Below, in pieces: positions 7,264 through 16,286 of a stretch of DNA of 64,000 nt. The translations under genes and the position numbers were made by a program. This stretch comes from Microbacterium hydrothermale. Lineage in GTDB: Bacteria > Actinomycetota > Actinomycetes > Actinomycetales > Microbacteriaceae. Every line of letters begins with the position of its first letter. The stretch's first letter is position 1. The notes below the pieces were generated by a model. The model had not been told where the DNA came from and did no database searches. It saw only the letters and a list, made by a program, of their open reading frames with translations. The stretch is from positions 248,001 to 312,000 of the forward strand of contig NZ_STGM01000002.1 in NCBI RefSeq assembly GCF_004854025.1, in the 5' to 3' direction.

Positions 7264-8847
7264 TCAAACGGCCTCGCGCGCCCTCAGGTCCTTCCGCAGG
7301 ATCTTGCCCGACGTGGACTTCGGCACGACGTCGATGAACTCCACGCGCCGCACCTTCTTGTGGGGCGCGACGTGCTCCGCGACGAACGCCATGACGTCCT
7401 CGGCCGTCAGGCCGGCTTCCGGAGCCGTCACCACGAACGCCTTGGGGATCTCCTCGCCGTCGTCTGCGCGCACGCCGATGACCGCGGCATCCTGGATCGC
7501 CGGATGCGACAGCAGCAGGGCCTCGAGCTCGGCGGGGGCGATCTGGTACCCGTGGTACTTGATGAGTTCCTTGAGCCGGTCGACGATCGTGAAGTAGCCG
7601 TCGACGTGGTGCACGCCGATGTCGCCGGTGTGCAGGAAGCCGTCGGCGTCGAGGGTCTCGGCCGTGGCATCGGGGCGATTGAGGTACCCGAGCATGACGT
7701 TGGGACCGCGCACCCAGATCTCCCCCGGCGCGGTCAGGCCGTCGTCGCCGTGCTCCTCGAGCTCCGCCCCGGTCTCGGGATCGACGAGCTTGGCGTCGCA
7801 TCCGGGGATGAGCACACCCACCGAGCTGACCGGGAAGCCCGAGTCGGCGGGGATCGCGTGCGAGACGGGACTCAGCTCGCTCATGCCGTATCCCTGGAAG
7901 AACCGGGCGCCGATGCGCCGCCCCGCCGTCTCGGCCGTCTCGCCGTCGAGCGGGGCCGCTCCGGAGAACACGCTGTGCACGCTCGAGAGGTCGAAGTCGT
8001 CGACCGCGGGGTGCTTCGCGAGGGCGACCGCGATCGGCGGCGCGATGAAGAGGAACGTGCAGCGGTGATCCTGAACGACCCGCAGGAACTCCATGAGGTC
8101 GAAGCGGGGCATGGTCACGAGCGTCGCCCGCTGACGCAGCGCGAGGTTCAGCAGCACCGTCATCCCGTAGATGTGGAAGAAGGGCAGCACCGCGAGCACC
8201 CGGTCGTCGGGGGTGATCTCGATGATGGGCCGGCACTGGTGCACGTTGGCGACGAGGTTGCGGTGCGAGAGCATCACGCCCTTCGGCACGCCGGTCGTCC
8301 CCGACGAGTAGGGCAGTACCGCGATGTGGGTGGCGGGGTCGAACGAGACCGCGGGCGGCGTGCGGCCCTCGCTCAGCAGCGACCGCAGGTCGGGGTGCCC
8401 CTCCGCGCCGTCGAGCACGATCACGTGGTCGGCGGCGATGCCCGCGGCCTCGGCCGCCGCGGCCGCCTGCGGCAGCAGGGGCGACACCGTCACGAGCCAC
8501 GTCGCGGAGGCATCGCGCAGCTGGGACTCGATCTCGCGCGCCGTGTAGAGCGAGTTGATCGTCGTGATCGCGGCGCCCACGCGCAGGATGCCGTGGAAGA
8601 CCGTCGCGAACGCGGGAACGTTCGGGCACAGCATCGCCACGACCGTCTCGGTGTCGACGCCGCGCGCCGCGAGCGCCCCGGCGAACGCGTCGACCTGCGC
8701 GCGGAGGGCCCGATAGGTGGTCTCGGCTCCCGAGGACGGGTCGACCAGGGCCACGCGATCGAGATCGTCCTCCGTGAGCGAGGCGAACAGATAGTCGTAG
8801 ATGCTCTGATCGGGAACGTCGATGCTCGGGTACGGGCTCTGGAACAC
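7264..8847 (-). CDS. 4-coumarate:CoA ligase-type acyl/aryl-CoA synthetase
   Basis: An AMP-forming acid-CoA ligase of the ANL superfamily, 527 aa. It activates a carboxylate with ATP and transfers it to CoA. The P-loop motif YSSGTTGVPKGV is at about 174-185, YGMSE at about 317, the ATP-binding HTGDIG and GEIWVRG motifs follow, and the catalytic lysine is in PKSTSGKILRKD near the C-terminus. Order and length match plant-type 4CL and bacterial 4CL-like enzymes. The exact substrate (phenylpropanoid or medium-chain acid) cannot be decided. The GTG at 8847 is supported by GAGGGAGAG upstream. It lies 103 bp downstream of chrA on the same strand. Confidence 0.88.
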   Translation of the reverse strand: MFQSPYPSIDVPDQSIYDYLFASLTEDDLDRVALVDPSSGAETTYRALRAQVDAFAGALAARGVDTETVVAMLCPNVPAFATVFHGILRVGAAITTINSLYTAREIESQLRDASATWLVTVSPLLPQAAAAAEAAGIAADHVIVLDGAEGHPDLRSLLSEGRTPPAVSFDPATHIAVLPYSSGTTGVPKGVMLSHRNLVANVHQCRPIIEITPDDRVLAVLPFFHIYGMTVLLNLALRQRATLVTMPRFDLMEFLRVVQDHRCTFLFIAPPIAVALAKHPAVDDFDLSSVHSVFSGAAPLDGETAETAGRRIGARFFQGYGMSELSPVSHAIPADSGFPVSSVGVLIPGCDAKLVDPETGAELEEHGDDGLTAPGEIWVRGPNVMLGYLNRPDATAETLDADGFLHTGDIGVHHVDGYFTIVDRLKELIKYHGYQIAPAELEALLLSHPAIQDAAVIGVRADDGEEIPKAFVVTAPEAGLTAEDVMAFVAEHVAPHKKVRRVEFIDVVPKSTSGKILRKDLRAREAV

Positions 8848-8950
8848 GGTTCTCTCCCTCGAAAACAGTCGCGGCGGCGGGGCCGTGCGCTCATCCTGGC
8901 ATCGGTGGGACGCGGTGTCACCCCGCGCGGGACCGGCTCTCGGCCGCCGC

Positions 8951-10144
8951 TCAGGTGAACGAGACGACGACGCCGCCCGCGGCCCCCACGAGCACGACCG
9001 CCCAGGCGGGCGCCTTGAAGGCCGTCAGCAGCACGAACCCGATCGCCGCGAGCACCAGGGGTCCCGGCCCGGTGATCGCCGTGGTGAACACCGGGGAGTA
9101 CAGCGCCGCGCCCAGGATGCCGACGACCGCGGCGTTCGCCCCGCCCATCGCCGCGCGCACCCGCGGCCGGCGGCGCACGGCGTCCCAGAACGGAAGCACG
9201 CCCAGCAGCACGAGGAAGCCGGGGAGGAAGATCGCGGCGAGCGCGATCCCCGCCCCCGCGAAACCGCCCGGTCCCACGTCGGAGACGGCCCCGAGGAAGG
9301 CGGCGAACGTGAAGAGCGGGCCGGGGACGGCCTGCGCCGCGGCGTAGCCCGTGAGGAACGTCTCGGGCGAGACCCACCCCGTCTGCACGACCCCGGACTG
9401 CAGCAGGGGCAGCACGACGTGACCGCCGCCGAACACGAGGGCCCCCGACCGGAAGAACGCGTCGGCGAGGGCCACCGCTCCCGATCCCGTCGCCACGGTC
9501 AGCAGCGGCAGGACGACGAGGCCGAGCACGAAGACGAGAAGACACCCGACGGCGACCGCGCGGGGGACGCCGAACGGCGGAAGCTCGTTCTCGGGCGGGG
9601 AGTCTCCGTCGCGCAGCAGGACGAGCCCCGCGACGACGCCGACAGCGAGCGCACCGAGCTGCCCCGGCGCCGCCGGGAGCAGCAGCGCGAGGGCGAGGGC
9701 CACGACGGCGATGCCCGCGCGGCGGGCGTCGGGGGTGAGGGTGCGCGCCATCCCCCACACCGCGTGGGCGACGATCGCCACGGCGACGATCTTGAGACCG
9801 CCGAGAACCCCGCCTCCCACGGGCCCGCCGAGCGCGGCGGCACCGGCGGCGAAGGCGACCAGCAGCACCGCCGAGGGAAGGGTGAACGCGGCGAAGGCCG
9901 CCAGCGCACCGCCCAGGCCCGCGCGTTGCAGACCGATCGCGAACCCCACCTGGCTGGAGGCGGGGCCAGGGAGGAACTGGCACAGGGCGACGAGGTCGGC
10001 ATACGCCCGGTCGTCCATCCACCGGCGGCGCACGACGAGATCGTCGCGGAAGTACCCGAGGTGGGCGACGGGCCCGCCGAAGGAGGTGACGCCGAGGCGC
10101 AGGAAGGCGAGGAAGACCTCTCCCACCGAACCGGTCCTCTGCAT
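8951..10144 (-). CDS. chrA: Chromate efflux transporter ChrA (two-domain form)
   Basis: A CHR-family membrane protein of 397 aa that is predicted to export chromate. It has the long, duplicated form. The N-terminal half carries FGGPVAHLGYF (residues 21-31) and FLPGPASSQVG (about 52-62). The C-terminal half carries the matching FGGGHVVLPLL and VPGPLFTFAAFLG. About ten to twelve hydrophobic segments are visible. Some family members have roles unrelated to chromate, so the substrate is inferred from family. The ATG at 10144 has GAGGAT six bases upstream plus CCGGGG, so it may be leaderless or carry a very close ribosome binding site. No chrB-type regulator adjoins it. Confidence 0.88.
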   Translation of the reverse strand: MQRTGSVGEVFLAFLRLGVTSFGGPVAHLGYFRDDLVVRRRWMDDRAYADLVALCQFLPGPASSQVGFAIGLQRAGLGGALAAFAAFTLPSAVLLVAFAAGAAALGGPVGGGVLGGLKIVAVAIVAHAVWGMARTLTPDARRAGIAVVALALALLLPAAPGQLGALAVGVVAGLVLLRDGDSPPENELPPFGVPRAVAVGCLLVFVLGLVVLPLLTVATGSGAVALADAFFRSGALVFGGGHVVLPLLQSGVVQTGWVSPETFLTGYAAAQAVPGPLFTFAAFLGAVSDVGPGGFAGAGIALAAIFLPGFLVLLGVLPFWDAVRRRPRVRAAMGGANAAVVGILGAALYSPVFTTAITGPGPLVLAAIGFVLLTAFKAPAWAVVLVGAAGGVVVSFT

Positions 10145-10198
10145 CCCCGGATCCTCTCGCCGCGGGGGAAACGGCAGGTGAACTCTCGGGGGTCGCCG

Positions 10199-11155
10199 CT
10201 AGGAGAGCGGGACCGCGAGCACCTCGTCGACGAGGCGCAGGGTCAGCGCCGTGAGGTCCTGATCCTCGGTGACGTCGGCTCCGGCGATCGCGTCGCGGAA
10301 GCGCTCGACCTCACCCGCCATCGGCGACGGCGGAGCGTCGACCTCGATGACCTGGGGAGTCCGCCCCCGCGGCGTGAGGGTGAGCCGGCGCGGCGCATCG
10401 ATCGCGTCGATCGTGAGCGAGCCCTCCTCTCCCTGGATCTCGCTCGGCAGAGCGGTGTCGGTGATCTTCGACCACGCGACGTCGGCGACGAAGCCGTCGT
10501 AGACGGCCAGCGCGCTGCCCAGGCCGTCGGTGCCGGACGCGATGCCCACCCGCACGCCGTGCACCGCCCGGGGCCGGCCGAAGAGGCGCACGAGCGCGTG
10601 CAGGGGGTACACGCCGAGGTCGCGGAGGGAGCTTCCCCCCAGCGCGGGGTCGAAGATGTTCGTCTGCTCGCCCGCCAGCACGTGGTCGTAGCGCGCCGAT
10701 CTCTTCTCGTAGCGCAGCGAGACCCGCCGCACGGTTCCGAGTCGGGGCAGCAGCTCGCGCACCGCCGCGAGACCGGGGTCGTACGCGGAGCGCATGGCCT
10801 CCAGCAGTACGACGCCCCGCGCGCGGGCATCGCGCACCGCGGCGTTCCAGTCGTCGGCCGACAGCACCGCGGGCTTCTCGACGAGCGTCGGGATGCCGGC
10901 ATCCACCGCCGCGGCGATCTGCTCCGCGTGCACGGAGTTGGGGCTGGCGAGGTAGACGGCGTCGACGTCGTCGGCGGAGAGCAGATCGTCGAGACCGACC
11001 GCGGTGCCCGGCGCGCCGACGGCGTCGGCGAAGGAACGCGCCCGGTCGGCGTCGCGCGAGGCCACGCGCGACACGGCGACGCCGTCGACCGCGTCGACGG
11101 CCTCGACGAAGCGTTCCGAGATGCTGCTGGTGCCGACGATGCCGATGCGGATCAT
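10199..11155 (-). CDS. Gfo/Idh/MocA family NAD(P)-dependent oxidoreductase
   Basis: A predicted sugar or cyclitol dehydrogenase of 318 aa. The N-terminal Rossmann fold opens with MIRIGIVGTSSISERF, and the family motif EKPAVL (the EKP lysine) lies at about residues 91-96. The C-terminal alpha/beta domain closes with LVDEVLAVPLS. Length is slightly below the usual 330-350. The frame is open to 11260, but the upstream part is low-complexity; the ATG at 11155 starts directly at the Rossmann strand and has GGGGAG next to it. The substrate is unknown. It is divergent from the polysaccharide deacetylase gene. Confidence 0.85.
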   Translation of the reverse strand: MIRIGIVGTSSISERFVEAVDAVDGVAVSRVASRDADRARSFADAVGAPGTAVGLDDLLSADDVDAVYLASPNSVHAEQIAAAVDAGIPTLVEKPAVLSADDWNAAVRDARARGVVLLEAMRSAYDPGLAAVRELLPRLGTVRRVSLRYEKRSARYDHVLAGEQTNIFDPALGGSSLRDLGVYPLHALVRLFGRPRAVHGVRVGIASGTDGLGSALAVYDGFVADVAWSKITDTALPSEIQGEEGSLTIDAIDAPRRLTLTPRGRTPQVIEVDAPPSPMAGEVERFRDAIAGADVTEDQDLTALTLRLVDEVLAVPLS

Positions 11156-11221
11156 CTCCCCATCCTCTCGCGCGCGCGCATCGCGGCGCGCCGGTCCCCC
11201 GGACGGCGCGGATCGTCCCGC

Positions 11222-11227
11222 TAGGAT
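11222..11227 (+). promoter_or_regulatory. -10 box of the polysaccharide deacetylase gene
   Basis: TAGGAT lies 39 bp upstream of the ATG in the divergent spacer. It gives a leader of about 30 nt with GAGG as a possible ribosome binding site. Confidence 0.45.
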
Positions 11228-11265
11228 CGCGGCGAGCCGCCCCACCCGATCCCGAGGCACCGTTC

Positions 11266-12426
11266 ATGACGATCACCCGAGCCGCCCGCCGCCGGCGCGC
11301 CAGCCGCCGCGTGCGCGCGCGGCGCGCCCTCGTCTCCGTCGTCGCCGTCGCGGTCATCGCGGGCGGCGTCGCCGTCTTCGCCGTCACGCGCGGAGGCGGC
11401 TCCCCCGACACGACCGACGCGGCCACCACGGTCGCCTCGAGCACCCCCACGCCGACGCCCACCCCGACCCCGACTCCCCTCACCCCGGCCGAGCGGCTCC
11501 TGTCGACCACCACCGATCCGAATGCCTGCGCGGTGTCGTTCGCGGGCGAGGGCATCGCCCTCGACCCTCAGGTGCAGACCCAGGGCTACCGCTACGAGGC
11601 CCTGCCCATCCCGCAGGCCGAGGGCCGCGTGTTCGCCGGCTGGTACCCCACCACCGCCGATGCCGCGGCGCTGACGGCCTCCGCTCGCGTGAACGGCGCC
11701 GATCTGGTCGCCTGCACCGACAGGGAGCGGGTACTGCACGCCGGATGGACCACGCCCGCGGCGAACACGGCCGAGGACGCCGGCATCCCGATCCTCATGT
11801 ACCACCAGTTCACGCGGAAGCCGGAGGGCGAGGACGGCTGGCTCCGCGGCAACTACGCCTACGTCGGCGACTTCGACGCGCAGATGGCGTATATCAAGGA
11901 CGCGGACTTCTACCTGCCGACCTGGGACGAGCTGAGCGCCTTCATCGACGGCCGGCTCTTCCTGCCGAAGCACTCCGTGATCATCACCGACGACGACGCC
12001 GACTCCAGTTGGCTCGAGCTGGCCGCCCCGATCGTCGACGGCAAGAACCTGCTGACCACGTCGTTCGTCATCACCTCGTTCCGCACCGAGCCGACCCCGA
12101 ACACCTTCGTGCTGCAGCGATCGCACACGCACGACATGCACCGCGCCGGCCCCAACGGCAAGGGGCGGATGGTCAACGACGACGCCGACACGATCGCCGC
12201 CGACCTGGAGGAGTCTGCCCGGATCCTCGGGGCCAAAGAAGTGGTCGCCTACCCCTTCGGGCATTACAACGAGACGACGAAAGAGGGCGTGCGTCGCGCC
12301 GGTTTCGCCCTCGGCCGCACCATCGAGCCCGGGTACGTGCGCATCGGCACCGATAAGCTGGCCCTGCCCGTCGTCAGGGTCAATTACGGAATGACCGTCG
12401 ACGACCTCAAGGCGAAGATCGGCTGA
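11266..12426 (+). CDS. Membrane-anchored polysaccharide deacetylase-like protein (NodB fold)
   Basis: 386 aa. A basic N-terminus and one membrane helix (about 23-43) are followed by a Thr-Pro repeat linker and then a NodB-type domain that should face outside. Motifs seen: MYHQF at the domain start, ITDDDAD where the family has TFDDG, a histidine pair in RSHTHDMH, and YPFGHYN. The metal-binding Asp and His residues are therefore present, but the first motif lacks the Phe and the final Gly. Action on a surface glycan is likely; the altered motif makes the exact activity uncertain. Residues 90-150 form a small domain before the NodB core that I do not recognise. Confidence 0.82.
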   Translation: MTITRAARRRRASRRVRARRALVSVVAVAVIAGGVAVFAVTRGGGSPDTTDAATTVASSTPTPTPTPTPTPLTPAERLLSTTTDPNACAVSFAGEGIALDPQVQTQGYRYEALPIPQAEGRVFAGWYPTTADAAALTASARVNGADLVACTDRERVLHAGWTTPAANTAEDAGIPILMYHQFTRKPEGEDGWLRGNYAYVGDFDAQMAYIKDADFYLPTWDELSAFIDGRLFLPKHSVIITDDDADSSWLELAAPIVDGKNLLTTSFVITSFRTEPTPNTFVLQRSHTHDMHRAGPNGKGRMVNDDADTIAADLEESARILGAKEVVAYPFGHYNETTKEGVRRAGFALGRTIEPGYVRIGTDKLALPVVRVNYGMTVDDLKAKIG

Positions 12427-12584
12427 GCACGACAAGAGATCGTGCCGATGGAGAGCTGTTTCTGGCCGGACGCTGGGGTGAACACCCGCTAGCTCCCAGG
12501 TAACTCCTCCACAATCCCAATTTGGGCACGCGTCGGCCGGTCTACGCTGTGTACTTCTGGCTTACCGAGAAAACGCGAGCACAC

Positions 12585-13712
12585 ATGGATATTTCCGTCA
12601 TCGTTCCGACCTTCAACGAGGGTCCGAACGTCGCCGAGCTGGTCCGTCGCACGACGGACGCCCTGCTCGGTCGAGACGTGGAGATCATCTTCGTCGACGA
12701 CTCCCGCGACGACACCCCCGACATCATCCGGGCGGTCGCCGCGACCGCCACGGTCCCGGTGCGCCTCATTCACCGCGACGAGCCCGTCGGCGGTCTGGGC
12801 GGTGCTGTGGTCGAGGGCATCAAGGCCGCGGCATCCGACTACTGCGTCGTCATGGACGGCGACCTGCAGCACCCGCCCGAGGTCATCGCCGAGCTGCTCG
12901 CGCGGGCCGAAGAGGGAGACGCCGACGTCGTCGTCGCCTCCCGCTACATCGCGGGCGGGACGTCCGACGGTCTCGCCAACGCCGTGCGCACGACCGTCTC
13001 GCGCGCGTCGACGCTGCTGACCAAGGCGATGTTCCCGAAGAAGCTGCACAACTGCTCCGACCCGATGACCGGGTTCTTCCTCGTCGACCGTCGCTCACTC
13101 GAGGTCGAGACCCTGCAGCCGCGGGGCTTCAAGATCCTCCTCGAGATCCTCGCGCGCAAGCAGATGCGCGTCGCCGAGGTGCCGTTCTCGTTCGCTCCGC
13201 GCTTCGCCGGGGAGTCGAAGGCCTCGTTCAGCCAGGGCATGCGCTTCCTGACCCAGCTGACGATGCTGCGCTTCGGTCGCATGTCGGCGTTCGCGCTGGT
13301 CGGCGGCCTCGGCGCCGTCGCCAACCTCCTCATCATGGGAGCCCTGCAGGCCGTGGGCGTGCAGTACATCGTCGCCGCGGTGATCGCGAGCATCGTGACG
13401 ATCATCGCGAACTTCCTCGCCCTCGAGTACCTCGTCTTCGCCGACATGCGCGCCGAATCCGGACTCATGCGCCACCGCTTCGTGAAGTCGTTCACGTTCA
13501 ACGGCATCGAGGCCATCGTGCGCATCCCGGTCATCTGGGTGCTCGTGAGCCAGGCGCACATCCAGAGCGTCGTCGCGGCCGCCCTCACCCTCATCGCGGC
13601 GTTCGTGGTGCGCTTCGTCTTCCACGCTCTCGTGGTCTACGCGCCCAAGAAGAGCCGCGTCGGCAAGGTCGTGCGCGCCGTCGAGCCGCTCGAAGACGAA
13701 GTCACCGCCTGA
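12585..13712 (+). CDS. GT2 glycosyltransferase fused to a GtrA-like membrane domain
   Basis: 375 aa. The N-terminal DPM1-like GT-A domain (about 1-225) begins ISVIVPTFNEGPN. It has VDDS for nucleotide binding and MDGDLQHPPE as the metal-binding DxD segment. The C-terminal part (about 235-355) has four membrane helices of the GtrA type. Such fusions make polyprenyl-phosphate-linked sugars for wall glycans or protein mannosylation. The ATG at 12585 is chosen because the conserved domain starts there; the longer frame adds only leader sequence. TACGCT at 12543-12548 is a likely -10 box. It sits beside the deacetylase gene, which suggests a shared envelope role. Confidence 0.9.
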   Translation: MDISVIVPTFNEGPNVAELVRRTTDALLGRDVEIIFVDDSRDDTPDIIRAVAATATVPVRLIHRDEPVGGLGGAVVEGIKAAASDYCVVMDGDLQHPPEVIAELLARAEEGDADVVVASRYIAGGTSDGLANAVRTTVSRASTLLTKAMFPKKLHNCSDPMTGFFLVDRRSLEVETLQPRGFKILLEILARKQMRVAEVPFSFAPRFAGESKASFSQGMRFLTQLTMLRFGRMSAFALVGGLGAVANLLIMGALQAVGVQYIVAAVIASIVTIIANFLALEYLVFADMRAESGLMRHRFVKSFTFNGIEAIVRIPVIWVLVSQAHIQSVVAAALTLIAAFVVRFVFHALVVYAPKKSRVGKVVRAVEPLEDEVTA

Positions 13713-13756
13713 GCCCCGACCCCGCGGGACTCCGCGCCCGCACAGCGGCGGCGGCG

Positions 13757-13762
13757 TACGCT
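13757..13762 (+). promoter_or_regulatory. -10 box of the glutaredoxin-like gene, leaderless spacing
   Basis: TACGCT is followed by GGAGAC and then ATG at 13769. The six-base gap predicts a leaderless transcript for the three-gene operon. Confidence 0.6.
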
Positions 13763-13768
13763 GGAGAC

Positions 13769-14026
13769 ATGTCCTCCGACGCATCCATCCGTATGTTCGG
13801 CGCCGACTGGTGCCGCGATTGCATCCGCACCAAGAAGCAGCTCGACGAGCTCGGCATCGACTACGAGTACATCGACCTCGTCGCCGACCCCGCCGCGGCC
13901 GATGTCGCCAAGGAGATCTCGGGCCGCACGAGCATCCCCGTCGTCGTCTACCCCGACTCCAGCCACCACGTCGAGCCCTCCAACGCCGACGTCGAGGCGA
14001 AGCTCCGCGAACTCTCGCTCATCTGA
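13769..14026 (+). CDS. Glutaredoxin/mycoredoxin-like thiol oxidoreductase
   Basis: 85 aa with a thioredoxin fold. The redox motif CRDC is at about residues 15-18, after FGADW. The cis-proline segment TSIPVVVYPD follows at about 54-63. Actinobacteria use such proteins (mycoredoxin, NrdH) to reduce mycothiol mixed disulfides or ribonucleotide reductase. The central RD of the CxxC motif differs from CGYC/CPFC mycoredoxins and CVQC NrdH, so the reductant and target are uncertain. It is the first gene of an operon; the amidohydrolase start follows five bases after its stop. Confidence 0.85.
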   Translation: MSSDASIRMFGADWCRDCIRTKKQLDELGIDYEYIDLVADPAAADVAKEISGRTSIPVVVYPDSSHHVEPSNADVEAKLRELSLI

Positions 14027-14031
14027 GCACC

Positions 14032-14964
14032 GTGCAGCCGGTCCGGCGGGCGCTGACCGGCGAGGCCGGCACGATGCTGCCGGCCTTCGTCGATCACCAC
14101 GTGCACCTGCACCTCATCGACGCCGCCGGGCTCCCCCGGCGCGGGGTCGCCGCCGTCGTCGATCTCGGCGGTGATCCCGTCGCCCTCGCCCGTCGCGTCG
14201 ACGGCCTCCCCCGCGTGTCCTACGCGGGGGCGTTCCTGACCGTCCCCGGAGGGTATCCCCTCGGTCGTTCCTGGGCCCCCGCCGACATCGTGCGCGTGGT
14301 GACCGCGAGTTCGCGGCATCCGGGGGTCTCCGGCGGTGCGCGCACGGCGGTAGACGCGCAGGTGGATGCCGGGGCCTCGGTCGTCAAAGTGGCGTTGAAC
14401 GTCGACGCGGGCCCGGTTCCCGACGACGACACCCTCGCCGCGATCGTCGCGGCGGCCCGCGAGCGCGGGCTGCCCGTGGTCGCGCACGCGCAGGGCGCCG
14501 GACAGGTGGAACGCGCCATCGAGGCGGGAGTGTCGGTCCTCGCCCACGCCCCCTTCGACGCCCCCGTCTCGCGACGGCTGCTCGCGAAGGCCGTGTCCGC
14601 CGGTCAGGCGTGGATCTCCACCCTCGACATCCACCGCGGCGCGGCGCGCGACGTCGCGATCGCGAACGTGCGCGCGTTCGCGGCGCGCGGCGGCCGGGTG
14701 CTCTACGGCACCGACCTGGGCAACGGCCCCCTCCCCGTCGGCGTGAACAGGCGGGAGCTGCTGGCCCTGCACGAGGCCGGCGTGCGCGACGACGCCCTCA
14801 TCGCCGCACTGACGGACCCCTGGCCCCGCGCGGAGCGGACCCTCGGCGTCTCGACCTTCATCGCCGGTCCCGCTCCCGCCGGTGCCGCACCCGCCGACGA
14901 CGTTCCCACCTGGCTGAGCCGGGCCACCGTCGTCCCGACCGAGGAGCTGACGCGTGTCGACTGA
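14032..14964 (+). CDS. Amidohydrolase-family metal-dependent hydrolase
   Basis: 310 aa. The N-terminal metal motif is DHHVHLH (about residues 20-26). HAQG supplies a further metal histidine, and GTDLGNG the catalytic aspartate, in the order expected for the amidohydrolase superfamily. It lacks the small N-terminal beta-domain of full-length members. The GTG at 14032 is weakly supported; the domain starts soon after. It overlaps kynU by 11 bp, so translation is coupled. The pairing suggests a role in tryptophan or kynurenine breakdown, possibly deformylation or amide cleavage, but that is inference. The C-terminal 30 residues are Ala/Pro-rich. Confidence 0.75.
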   Translation: MQPVRRALTGEAGTMLPAFVDHHVHLHLIDAAGLPRRGVAAVVDLGGDPVALARRVDGLPRVSYAGAFLTVPGGYPLGRSWAPADIVRVVTASSRHPGVSGGARTAVDAQVDAGASVVKVALNVDAGPVPDDDTLAAIVAAARERGLPVVAHAQGAGQVERAIEAGVSVLAHAPFDAPVSRRLLAKAVSAGQAWISTLDIHRGAARDVAIANVRAFAARGGRVLYGTDLGNGPLPVGVNRRELLALHEAGVRDDALIAALTDPWPRAERTLGVSTFIAGPAPAGAAPADDVPTWLSRATVVPTEELTRVD

Positions 14965-16240
14965 CCCCTCCCCCGACTTCGGATCCGTCGACCGCCTGGA
15001 GGTGCCGCACCCCTCGCTGGAGGTCGAGGCGGCCGCCCTCGACGCCGACGACCCGCTCGCGGCGCACCGCGCCGCCTTCGTCGGCGCGGAGACGTCGCTC
15101 ATCTACTTCGACGGCAACTCCCTCGGACGCCCTCCCCGCGCCACCGCCGAGCGCCTCGCGCGCTTCGTCACCGACGAGTGGGGCGGACGCCTCATCCGCG
15201 GATGGGACGAGGCGTGGATGGACCTGCCCTTCGCGATCGGCGACCGCATCGGCGCCCTCGCCCTGGGCGCGGCATCCGGGCAGACCGTGATCGGCGACTC
15301 AACGACCGTGCTGCTCTACAAGCTGCTGCGCGCCGCCCTCGACGCCCAGAGCGCCGCCGACCCCGAGCGGGTCGAGATCGTCGTGGGCCGCGACGACTTC
15401 CCCACCGATCGCTATCTCGTCGAGGGCATCGCCGCCGAGCGGGGCGCCCGCGTCGTCTGGGTGGAGGTCGACACGTCCCGCGGCGTGGATGCCGACCTGC
15501 TGCGCGCCGCGGTCGGTCCGCGCACCGCGGTGGTGCTGCTCAGCCACGTCTCGTACCGCTCCGGGTACCTCGCCGACGGCCCCGCCCTCACCCGGATCGC
15601 CCACGAAGCGGGCGCTCTCGTGCTGTGGGATCTGTGCCACTCCGCCGGATCCGTGCCGATGGACCTCGACGCGTGGGGAGTGGACCTCGCCGTCGGCTGC
15701 ACCTACAAGTACCTCAACGGCGGACCGGGCTCCCCCGCTTTCGCGTACGTCGCCGCACGGCACCAGCACCGCCTCACGCAGCCGGTGCAGGGGTGGATGG
15801 GGGCGGCCGACGTGTTCTCGATGGGCCCGCAGTACCGTCCCGCCGACGGCATGCGCCGTTTCCTGTCGGGGACGCCGCCGGTGCTCGGCATGCTCGCGAT
15901 GCAGGACACCCTCGACCTCCTCGACGAGGCCGGGATCGACGCGATCCGTCGCAAGTCGATCGCGCTGACCGACTTCGCGGTGCGGGTGGCGGACGGCATC
16001 CTGAGTCCCCTCGGTGTGAGCCTCGCCTCGCCGCGCGATCCCGCCGAGCGCGGAGGGCACATCACCCTGTCGCACCCCGCGATGCGCGCGGTCACCGCGC
16101 GGCTGTGGCGCGGCGACGTCATCCCCGACTACCGCGATCCGCACGGGCTGCGCATCGGACTGTCCCCCCTGTCGACGAGCTTCACCGAGACGCTCGCGGG
16201 CATGCGGGCCGTGGCCGACGCGCTCCGCGCCGAAGCCTGA
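14954..16240 (+). CDS. kynU: Kynureninase
   Basis: A PLP enzyme that splits L-kynurenine (or 3-hydroxykynurenine) into anthranilate (or 3-hydroxyanthranilate) and alanine. It is 428 aa, usual for the family. FDGNSLGRPP (about 53-62), WDLCHSAGS (the PLP-ring aspartate region) and CTYKYLNGGPGSPAF with the PLP lysine (about 253) are all intact. The GTG at 14954 lies inside the end of the upstream gene. No tryptophan 2,3-dioxygenase, monooxygenase or recognised formamidase is in this window, so the rest of the pathway must be elsewhere or the operon scavenges kynurenine. Confidence 0.95.
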   Translation: MSTDPSPDFGSVDRLEVPHPSLEVEAAALDADDPLAAHRAAFVGAETSLIYFDGNSLGRPPRATAERLARFVTDEWGGRLIRGWDEAWMDLPFAIGDRIGALALGAASGQTVIGDSTTVLLYKLLRAALDAQSAADPERVEIVVGRDDFPTDRYLVEGIAAERGARVVWVEVDTSRGVDADLLRAAVGPRTAVVLLSHVSYRSGYLADGPALTRIAHEAGALVLWDLCHSAGSVPMDLDAWGVDLAVGCTYKYLNGGPGSPAFAYVAARHQHRLTQPVQGWMGAADVFSMGPQYRPADGMRRFLSGTPPVLGMLAMQDTLDLLDEAGIDAIRRKSIALTDFAVRVADGILSPLGVSLASPRDPAERGGHITLSHPAMRAVTARLWRGDVIPDYRDPHGLRIGLSPLSTSFTETLAGMRAVADALRAEA

Positions 16241-16274
16241 CACGCCGCGGTCGAGGCCGCACGAGGCGGGGGGC

Positions 16275-16280
16275 TAGCCT
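16275..16280 (+). promoter_or_regulatory. -10 box of the CPA1 antiporter gene, leaderless spacing
   Basis: TAGCCT is followed by CGAGAG and then the GTG start at 16287. The gap is exactly six bases. Confidence 0.6.
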
Positions 16281-16286
16281 CGAGAG

